A DNA stretch of 20,449 nucleotides from RXIX01 sp003989075 (GTDB taxonomy: Bacteria > Pseudomonadota > Gammaproteobacteria > Competibacterales > Competibacteraceae), in assembly GCA_029780415.1 (NCBI GenBank), contig JAKOYN010000063.1, positions 1 to 20,449 of the forward strand, given 5' to 3'. The translations under genes and the position numbers were made by a program. The notes under the pieces are model-generated. The model was not told the origin of the DNA, did no database searches, and saw only the letters and a list, made by a program, of their open reading frames with translations. Numbering within the stretch: position 1 is the first letter of the stretch; each line of letters begins with the position of its first letter. Positions 14,380-20,449 of the stretch are shown here, in pieces.

Positions 14380-15111
14380 TTGCCGCCCGGTGGCCCGCTG
14401 CTGCTGGGTTTGAGCGGGGCGCTGCTATATCACTACCGGCGGCATCTGGGTCTGCGCCTGCTGCTGGCCGGCAGCATGCTGGCCTATTTCACCAGCATTC
14501 CCTTCAGCGCCGCGCTGCTCAATCGCGCCCTGCAAACCACACCACCCCTGACCCTGCCGCTGTCGTCATGGCCGCAGTCGGCGGCGATCGTGGTGCTGGG
14601 CGGTGGCCTGCATCAGGATGCGCCGGAATACGGTTCCGGTCCGACCCTGCATGCACGCACCCTGGGCCGGCTGCGCTACGCGGCACATCTGGCGCGCCTG
14701 AGCAGCCTGCCGGTGCTGGCCAGCGGTGGACCGCCCCGCGCGGACGTGCCGTCCGAGGCCGAACTGATGCGTGAGGTGTTGCAAGAGGAATTTGGCATCA
14801 GCCCGGTGCTGGTGGAAAACCGTAGCCGCGATACCTGGGAAAATGCGCTATACAGCGCTGCTCTGCTGCGCGAGCGCGGTATTGAAACGGTCCTGCTGGT
14901 GAGCAATGCCGCGCACCTGCCGCGCGCGGCTGCGGCCTTTACCGCGCAAGGCCTGCGGGTGATCGCGGCGCCAACCCTGTTTTTCAACCAGCGCCTGCAG
15001 CCTCTCGATCCGCAATCCTGGCTGCCTTCAGTCACGGCAATCGAAGACATGCATTACGCCGCGCATGAGTGGCTCGGGCAGGTCTGGTACGCATGGCGTT
15101 CCAGGCCATAA
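14380..15111 (+). CDS. YdcF/ElyC-like DUF218 membrane protein
   Basis: 243 residues from the TTG at 14380. The N-terminus holds two hydrophobic segments (GPLLLGLSGALLYHY and LRLLLAGSMLAYFTSI). The DUF218 domain follows: AIVVLGGGL, then LARLSSLPVLASGGPP, EAELMREVLQEEFGI, VENRSRDTWENALYSA, and VLLVSNAAHLPRAAAAF. Relatives include YdcF, SanA and ElyC, envelope proteins linked to peptidoglycan or cell-surface integrity in E. coli. The true start is unclear. The frame is open back to 14314, and the upstream codons encode TTLVKLLLLPPG, which resembles the usual N-terminus of this family, but no ATG or GTG occurs there. ATT at 14344 has GGGAAG seven bases upstream, and CTG at 14353 is another option. 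The real protein may be 9-12 residues longer. Confidence 0.85.
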   Translation: MPPGGPLLLGLSGALLYHYRRHLGLRLLLAGSMLAYFTSIPFSAALLNRALQTTPPLTLPLSSWPQSAAIVVLGGGLHQDAPEYGSGPTLHARTLGRLRYAAHLARLSSLPVLASGGPPRADVPSEAELMREVLQEEFGISPVLVENRSRDTWENALYSAALLRERGIETVLLVSNAAHLPRAAAAFTAQGLRVIAAPTLFFNQRLQPLDPQSWLPSVTAIEDMHYAAHEWLGQVWYAWRSRP

Positions 15112-15202
15112 CCCACCCCGCTCTGCAGAGGGAAGGGCCAGGATTGGGGATGATTGCACCGACAGCAGCGGCCTTTCACACACCCGCACCCGGCCCATGA
15201 TC

Positions 15203-15227
15203 GCCCTCTCCCACCGGGCGAGAGGGC
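15203..15227. repeat. REP-like hairpin between converging genes
   Basis: GCCCTCTC (15203-15210) pairs perfectly with GAGAGGGC (15220-15227) around a 9-base loop. It lies between the ends of the YdcF-like gene and pgi. The flank (15121-15150) is rich in AGGG, like the CCCTCTCCC-type intergenic repeats of many gammaproteobacteria. There is no T run. It may act as a two-way transcription end. Confidence 0.45.
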
Positions 15228-15243
15228 ATTACAGCACAGACGC

Positions 15244-16884
15244 TTACTGCGCGGCGCGGCAGAACTCGATCAGGCCCTGGGTCGAGGCATCGTGTCCGTC
15301 GGCCGGGCGTTCGCCCTTCAGTTCCGGCAGGATTGCGTTGGCCAGTTGCTTGCCCAGCTCCACGCCCCACTGATCGAAGGAATTGATGTTCCAGATCACG
15401 CCCTGCACGAACACCTTGTGCTCATACAACGCCAGCAGCGCGCCCAGCACCTGCGGCGTCATGCGCCGATAGAACAGGCTGGTGCTCGGCCGGTTGCCGG
15501 GGAAGATCTTGTAGGGCAGCAGTTTTTCCAGCGCCTCACCGCTCAGGCCCTGCTTCTCCAGTTCGGCACGGGCCTGCGCCTCGGTCTTGCCAACCATCAG
15601 CGCCTCGGCCTGAGCCAGGCAATTGGCCAGCAGGATCGGGTGATGATCGCCGACCGGGTTGGGGCTGTGCGCCGGCGCCAGGAAATCCGCCGGCACCAGA
15701 TGTGTGCCCTGATGCAGCAACTGGTAGAAGGCATGCTGGCCATTGTTGCCCAGACCACCCCACAGGATCGGTCCAGTCTTGACCGATACCGCCTGGCCTT
15801 CGCGGTCGATCGACTTGCCGTTGCTCTCCATGTCCAACTGCTGCAGATAGTCCGGCAGCGAGCGCAGATAATCATCGTAGACCAGGGTCACCTGACTGCT
15901 GGCACCGAAGAAGTCGATGTACCAGACGCCCAGCAGCGCCAGGATCACCGGCAGGTTGTCCTGCAAGGGCGCGCTGCGGAAGTGCTCGTCCATGGCATGC
16001 GCGCCTTCAAGCAGCTCGATGAAGTGCTCCATGCCCAGATAGACCATGATCGGCAGGCCGATCGCCGACCACAGCGAATAGCGCCCGCCAACCCAATCCC
16101 AGAACTCGAACATGTTGGCGGTATCGATGCCGAACTTGCGCACCCCTTCGGCATTGGTCGAAACCGCGACGAAGTGCCGCGCCACTGCTGCCTCATCGCC
16201 CAGTTCCCGCACCAGCCAGGCACGCGCGGTGTGGGCGTTGGTCATGGTTTCCTGAGTGGTGAAGGTCTTGGAAGCAATGATGAACAGGGTGCTTTCCGGG
16301 TCGCAGTCGGCCAGCACATGGCTGATATGGGCGCCATCGACATTGGAGACGAAGTGCATGCGCAGGGTCGGATCACCATAGGGTTCGAGCGCCTCGCAGA
16401 CCATCTTCGGGCCAAGATCGGACCCCCCGATACCGATGTTGACCACGTCGCGGATGCGCTTGCCGGTATGGCCGCGCCACTTGCCCCGGCGAATCTGGTC
16501 GGCAAACTTGCGCATGTGCTCCAGCACCGCGTTTACCTCCGGCATCACATCCTCGCCATTGACGAAGATCGACCGGTTGCCGCGATTGCGCAGGGCGACA
16601 TGCAGCACCGCGCGGCGCTCGGTGTGGTTGATCATCTCGCCGCTGAACAGGCGCGCGGTCCATTCCGGCACCTGAGCCTGATAGGCCAACTCGGTGAGCA
16701 GGCGCAGTGTTTCGTCTGTAATACGATGCTTGGAAAAATCCACCAGCAGGTCGCCAAAGTGCCGGGAGAACCGAGCAAAGCGCGCCGGATCAGCGGCAAA
16801 CAGGTCGCGCAGATGCAAATCGGCGATCGCGGCGTGATGGGCGTGCAGTTCTTGCCAGACCGGCAGATTGCTGGGAACGGACAT
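15244..16884 (-). CDS. pgi: Glucose-6-phosphate isomerase
   Basis: 546 residues, close to the 549 of the E. coli enzyme. It interconverts glucose-6-phosphate and fructose-6-phosphate in glycolysis and gluconeogenesis in the cytoplasm. Both PGI signatures are present: the DYLRSLPDYLQQLDMESNGK segment with the catalytic Glu, and GVIWNINSFDQWGVELGK near the C-terminus with the catalytic Lys. VNIGIGGSDLGPKM and the SKTFTTQETMTN loop form the phosphate site. NNGQHAFYQLLHQGTH carries the catalytic His. ATG at 16884 has AGGAAG about eight bases upstream. It stands alone, divergent from ppc. No missing residues were noticed. Confidence 0.97.
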   Translation of the reverse strand: MSVPSNLPVWQELHAHHAAIADLHLRDLFAADPARFARFSRHFGDLLVDFSKHRITDETLRLLTELAYQAQVPEWTARLFSGEMINHTERRAVLHVALRNRGNRSIFVNGEDVMPEVNAVLEHMRKFADQIRRGKWRGHTGKRIRDVVNIGIGGSDLGPKMVCEALEPYGDPTLRMHFVSNVDGAHISHVLADCDPESTLFIIASKTFTTQETMTNAHTARAWLVRELGDEAAVARHFVAVSTNAEGVRKFGIDTANMFEFWDWVGGRYSLWSAIGLPIMVYLGMEHFIELLEGAHAMDEHFRSAPLQDNLPVILALLGVWYIDFFGASSQVTLVYDDYLRSLPDYLQQLDMESNGKSIDREGQAVSVKTGPILWGGLGNNGQHAFYQLLHQGTHLVPADFLAPAHSPNPVGDHHPILLANCLAQAEALMVGKTEAQARAELEKQGLSGEALEKLLPYKIFPGNRPSTSLFYRRMTPQVLGALLALYEHKVFVQGVIWNINSFDQWGVELGKQLANAILPELKGERPADGHDASTQGLIEFCRAAQ

Positions 16885-17116
16885 GGACGGCTTCCTTATC
16901 AGAGAGTGAAACGACTGGCGAAACCCGGTGAACAGGAACCCGGGCGCGCGGCGCTGGCTGTGGCATCACGGCGCCAGGCGCGCCACGGAACCCTGCTGGT
17001 TACTATAGTGTCCCGCCTCGACACTGTCGAATCAGGCGGGCGCTCTGGCATCATGCTCGCCGCCTGTGCTCAACTTGCCAGGCACTCTTCTCTCACAGTG
17101 ACGGAACCCTCTGCCG
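16885..17116. promoter_or_regulatory. Divergent regulatory region between pgi and ppc
   Basis: 232 bases without a gene. A possible -10 box for ppc, TATAGT, lies at 17004-17009, but no clear -35 box precedes it. Immediately downstream are nested inverted repeats: AGTGTC/GACACT (17007-17012 and 17020-17025), CGACA/TGTCG (17019-17029), and CCCGCCT/AGGCGGG (17012-17018 and 17034-17040). These could be an operator or alternative RNA hairpins in the ppc leader. No convincing pgi promoter was found. Confidence 0.35.
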
Positions 17117-19945
17117 ATGCCGACTGAATCCGATAAACCCCTGCGTGACCGGGTCAAACTGCTAGGCCGCCTGCTGGGCGATACCCTGCGTGACCGTGAA
17201 GGCCGCCCGGTGCTCGATGCCGTGGAAACTCTGCGGCAGGGCTTCACCGAGTTGCGGCGCCAGCCCGATGCACCCATCGAGATCCGCGAGCGGCTGATGC
17301 GCCTGATCGCCGCGCTCAATCCGGACATGCTCAACCATGTGGTGCGTGCCTTCAGCGCCTATTTCACCCTGGCCAACATCGCCGAGGAAGATTTCCAGCA
17401 CCAGCAGCGCCGCGAACAGGTGCGCCGCAGCAAATCACTGTGGCGCGGCTCCTTCGATGAAACCCTGCGCAGCCTGCGCACCGCCGGTCTCGACGCCAGC
17501 CAGTTGCAGGCGCTGCTCGATCAGCTCTGCTTCATGCCGGTGTTTACTGCCCACCCCACCGAGGCCAAGCGCCGGGTTCTGCTTGGCGCACAGCGGCGCA
17601 TCTTCCTCACCAACGGCAAACTGGATAATCCGGCGCTGAACAAATACCAGCGCGCCGAAGTCGTCGAGGAACTGCGCAGCCAGGTCCAGATCCTGTGGAA
17701 GACCGAGGAGGTGCGCAGCTACAAGCCACAGGTGCGCGACGAGATCAAGAACGGCCTGTATTACTTCCGCGAGTCGATTTTCCAGGCCCTGCCGCTGCTG
17801 TATCGCAATCTGGAGCGGGCGCTGGGTGCGGTCTACGCCGATCAGGGCGGCAAGAACGCGGTACGTATTCCCAGCCTGTTGCGCTTTGGCTCCTGGATCG
17901 GTGGCGATCGTGACGGCAATCCCTTCGTCACGCCGGAAACCACGGCGCTGGCGGTGCGCCTGCAGGCTCAGGATATCCTGCGCGAGTACCTGCGCCGGGT
18001 CGAGGAACTGAACCGGCATCTGACCTATTCCAGCTCGCTGGTCACGCCCTCACCGGTGTTCAGCGCCCATCTGGATGCGGACGTGCAGCGCATGCAGGCC
18101 CTGTTCAGCGACGCACCGCGCCAGTACGCCCAGGAACCCTATCGGCGCAAATTCTTCCTGATCTATCACCGCCTGCAGCACAACCTGGAGCGCATCCACG
18201 CCCAGATCGCCGGGCGTCCCGATCAGGTACCGGTGCCCTTCTGGGGCTATGCCTCGGCGCAGGAATTCCTCGATGAGCTGTACATCATCCGCGACTCGCT
18301 GCTTGCCCACGGCGACGGCGCGGTAGCCGATGGCGAACTGAAGGATCTGATCCGTCTGGCCGAAACCTTTGGCTTCCATCTGGCCTCGCTGGACGTGCGT
18401 CAGGAATCAGGCCGGCATACGGCCGCCGTGACGGAAATCTTCGCCATGGCGCCCAATCTGCCCGACTACGCGGCGCTGTCCGAGACGGAACGCCTCACTA
18501 CCCTTGGCGAGCTGCTCGCCCAGCCCGGCACGCCGCTGCTGTACTGTGAGGCCTTCAGTCCCGCCACCCGCGAGACCCTGGACGTATTCCAGGTGATGGC
18601 GCGCATGCGCGAGGAGATCGGCCCGCGCGCCTTTGACAACTACGTTATTTCCATGACCCACGAAGCCAGCCATGTGCTGGAAGTGCTGTTCCTGGCCAGC
18701 TTCGCCGGTCTGGCCGGGCGCCGCGCCGATGGCGGCTGGCATTGCGAGATCCGCGTTGCGCCCCTGTTTGAGACCATCGCCGATCTGCAGCGGGTCGAGA
18801 GTGTGCTGACGCAACTGCTCGACCAGCCCGCCTATCGTGAGCTGCTGACCGCATCCGGCGGCGTGCAGGATGTCATGGTGGGCTATTCGGATTCCTGCAA
18901 GGACGGCGGCATTCTGGCCTCGAACTGGGGCCTGTATCAGGCGCAGCGGCAGGCGGTAGCACTGGCATCAGCGCGTGGCTTTGGCTGCCGGCTGTTCCAC
19001 GGTCGCGGCGGCACGGTCGGGCGTGGTGGCGGTCCCACCCATGATGCCATTCTCGCCCAGCCTTCGGGCACGGTGCGCGGCCAGATCAAGATCACCGAGC
19101 AGGGCGAGGTGCTGTCGTTCAAGTACCAGAACCTGGAAACGGCGATCTATGAGCTGACTCTGGGGATCACCGGGCTGATGAAGGCCAGCCGGCATCTGGT
19201 CCAGGAGATTGCCGCTGATCCGCCGGACGCAAGCGCCGTAATGAGCGAACTGGCCAGTCACGGCGAAGCGGTTTATCGCGCCCTGACCGAGCACACGCCC
19301 GGCTTCATCGATTATTTCTACACCGCCACGCCGGTCAGTGAGATTGGCCAGCTCAACATTGGCTCACGACCGTCGCATCGCGCCAAGGGCGACCGTTCCA
19401 AGTATTCGGTGCGGGCGATTCCGTGGATGTTTGGCTGGGGCCAATCGCGCCACACCCTGCCGGGCTGGTACGGCATCGGCAGCGCCCTGGCTGCCTGGCG
19501 CGGTGATGATCCCGAACGGCTGGCGACCCTGCAGCGTCTGTACCGCGACTGGCCGTTTTTCCACGCGCTGTTGAACAACAGCCAGATGTCGCTGAGCAAG
19601 GTTGATCTGGGCATTGCCCGCGAGTATGCGCGCCTGTGCGAGGACGCCGATACCGAGGCGCACATTTTTGCCTGCTTCCAGGAGGAGTATCTGCGCAGTT
19701 GCCGGGAAATTCTGGCGGTGGCGCAACTGCCCACCCTGCTTGATGAAAACCCGACTCTGGCCAAGTCACTGGAGCGGCGCAATCCCTATCTTGATCCGCT
19801 CAATCACATCCAGGTCACCGTGCTTAAGCGCTACCGGCAGGCGCTGCGGGATCACGGTGCGGATGCGCCCGAGGCAGCGCTGTGGCTGCAGCCGCTGCTG
19901 CGTTCGATCAATGCCCTGGCGGCGGGCATGCGCAACACGGGTTAA
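17117..19945 (+). CDS. ppc: Phosphoenolpyruvate carboxylase
   Basis: 942 residues, within the usual 880-970. It carboxylates phosphoenolpyruvate with bicarbonate to give oxaloacetate and so refills the TCA cycle. The first active-site signature, VFTAHPTEAKRR, has the catalytic His at residue 146. GGDRDGNPFVT is at about 262-272. The second signature region begins with GYSDSCKDGG near 590, and the mobile glycine-rich loop FHGRGGTVGRGGGPTH is around 628-642. RAIPWMFGWGQSRHTLPGWY follows. The C-terminus ends in AAGMRNTG, the conserved terminal Gly motif used in aspartate feedback inhibition. ATG at 17117 has only a weak site (GACGGAA). The gene is alone on the plus strand and ends in a strong hairpin. 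Confidence 0.97.
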   Translation: MPTESDKPLRDRVKLLGRLLGDTLRDREGRPVLDAVETLRQGFTELRRQPDAPIEIRERLMRLIAALNPDMLNHVVRAFSAYFTLANIAEEDFQHQQRREQVRRSKSLWRGSFDETLRSLRTAGLDASQLQALLDQLCFMPVFTAHPTEAKRRVLLGAQRRIFLTNGKLDNPALNKYQRAEVVEELRSQVQILWKTEEVRSYKPQVRDEIKNGLYYFRESIFQALPLLYRNLERALGAVYADQGGKNAVRIPSLLRFGSWIGGDRDGNPFVTPETTALAVRLQAQDILREYLRRVEELNRHLTYSSSLVTPSPVFSAHLDADVQRMQALFSDAPRQYAQEPYRRKFFLIYHRLQHNLERIHAQIAGRPDQVPVPFWGYASAQEFLDELYIIRDSLLAHGDGAVADGELKDLIRLAETFGFHLASLDVRQESGRHTAAVTEIFAMAPNLPDYAALSETERLTTLGELLAQPGTPLLYCEAFSPATRETLDVFQVMARMREEIGPRAFDNYVISMTHEASHVLEVLFLASFAGLAGRRADGGWHCEIRVAPLFETIADLQRVESVLTQLLDQPAYRELLTASGGVQDVMVGYSDSCKDGGILASNWGLYQAQRQAVALASARGFGCRLFHGRGGTVGRGGGPTHDAILAQPSGTVRGQIKITEQGEVLSFKYQNLETAIYELTLGITGLMKASRHLVQEIAADPPDASAVMSELASHGEAVYRALTEHTPGFIDYFYTATPVSEIGQLNIGSRPSHRAKGDRSKYSVRAIPWMFGWGQSRHTLPGWYGIGSALAAWRGDDPERLATLQRLYRDWPFFHALLNNSQMSLSKVDLGIAREYARLCEDADTEAHIFACFQEEYLRSCREILAVAQLPTLLDENPTLAKSLERRNPYLDPLNHIQVTVLKRYRQALRDHGADAPEAALWLQPLLRSINALAAGMRNTG

Positions 19946-19959
19946 GTGCTGATTCGAAT

Positions 19960-19982
19960 CCCCCTTGCCATCCGCAAGGGGG
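19960..19982 (+). terminator. Terminator hairpin after ppc
   Basis: CCCCCTTGC (19960-19968) and GCAAGGGGG (19974-19982) form a perfect 9-bp stem with a five-base loop, 14 bases after the ppc stop. Only a short TTT follows (CATTTCGG). It could also stop transcripts coming from the transposase on the other strand. Confidence 0.65.
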
Positions 19983-20006
19983 CATTTCGGAAAATCCGGT
20001 AGTGGT
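19983..20006. mobile_element. Probable end region of the IS1-family element
   Basis: The 24 bases between the ppc terminator stem and the transposase stop should contain the left end of the insertion sequence. The exact end and any target duplication cannot be set without the other end, which is outside the window. Confidence 0.3.
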
Positions 20007-20449
20007 TTAATTTAGAATTTTTTGATATTCCAAGTTGTAGCGATGCAAGAAGAGTTGGATGGTGATTTCGTGCATTTTGGGGCATTTGGAAAACGAAAGG
20101 GTCTTGCGCACGAGCCGCCCGAGGCGCTGGCGCAGGGTATTGTTAAAGCGCTCGATGTGATGAGTCGGGCCCCGTTTGGGGTAGCGGGCCTGATGCTGGC
20201 TGGCAGGCAAGACATTGTGGTAGCTCTCCAGATGATCCGTATACAGCGGGCCTTGACGGTAAGCAGGCGGGATACGGGCCCAAAGGAGCCGGGCGGTGGC
20301 GTCATTGCGTGGCCCCAAGGCATAGGCGACGATCTGGCGGGTGCGTCGGCACAACGCCAGCCACAGCCAGACCACTCCACGCCGGCGATGACCCACAAAA
20401 GTCCACAATTCATCCAGTTCCAGGACATCATCCGGTTGAGCAGCGGGCA
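20007..20449 (-). CDS. IS1-family transposase, C-terminal part (runs off the right edge)
   Basis: The frame is open to the right edge and gives 146 residues. It begins inside the DDE catalytic domain: DDVLELDELWTFVG (first Asp), LWLALCRRTRQIVAYALG, LYTDHLESY (second Asp), THHIERFNNTLRQRLGRLVR (Glu), then KTLSFSKCPKMHEITIQLFL and HRYNLEYQ. This is the IS1 InsB pattern. In IS1 the transposase is made by a programmed frameshift from an upstream InsA frame; that part lies beyond the window. A TTG at 20408 is not the true start, because the conserved LELDE segment continues upstream. The end of the element should lie between the stop (20007) and the ppc hairpin, but I could not identify a terminal inverted repeat with only one end visible. 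Confidence 0.88.
   Translation of the reverse strand, partial: PAAQPDDVLELDELWTFVGHRRRGVVWLWLALCRRTRQIVAYALGPRNDATARLLWARIPPAYRQGPLYTDHLESYHNVLPASQHQARYPKRGPTHHIERFNNTLRQRLGRLVRKTLSFSKCPKMHEITIQLFLHRYNLEYQKILN

Noticed and set aside
15154..17127. 657-residue open frame on the plus strand
   Set aside because: It is antisense to pgi, which is unmistakable on the minus strand.

Overview
The window reads as chromosomal DNA of a GC-rich gammaproteobacterium. The pgi and ppc enzymes, the entericidin-type lipoprotein, the DUF465 protein and the YdcF-like protein all fit a member of the Chromatiales/Competibacteraceae type, but the genus is an inference. The first 1.5 kb and the last 0.5 kb look like accessory DNA: an AT-rich anti-phage gene on the left and an IS1-family transposase on the right. 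Both are cut by the window edges. Left edge (1-1487, minus): the first ~495 codons of zorA, the MotA-like motor subunit of a Zorya phage-defence system. The rest of the system must lie left of position 1. Next (1592-7255, minus): a zinc-ribbon protein, an orphan P-loop NTPase, an M20 (CPG2-like) metallopeptidase and a flavin-reductase-like protein. These are spaced so tightly (GTGA and TGATG overlaps) that they must be one transcription unit. They follow directly on a secreted CsgG-like/seven-PEGA/POTRA-like protein. Centre (4838-13669): a protein-phosphorylation locus. On the minus strand lie a membrane pseudokinase fused to an FGE/SUMF1-type domain, a membrane Ser/Thr kinase with intact catalytic motifs fused to the same type of domain, and then the CsgG/PEGA protein. 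A PP2C phosphatase and a small two-helix membrane protein are read divergently. A good sigma70-like promoter and a long inverted repeat sit in the 204-base divergent region. I infer that the kinase/pseudokinase pair, the phosphatase and the PEGA protein form one signalling system across the envelope. This set is the best candidate in the window for an undescribed system. Right part (13738-19945): small housekeeping and envelope genes (DUF465 protein, entericidin-like lipoprotein, YdcF-like DUF218 protein with an unclear start), then pgi (minus) and ppc (plus), divergent over a 232-base region with nested inverted repeats. A strong hairpin ends ppc. Right edge (20007-20449, minus): the C-terminal part of an IS1-family transposase. 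No rRNA, tRNA or CRISPR array was recognised. Long open frames antisense to the GC-rich genes are coding shadows and are not listed.
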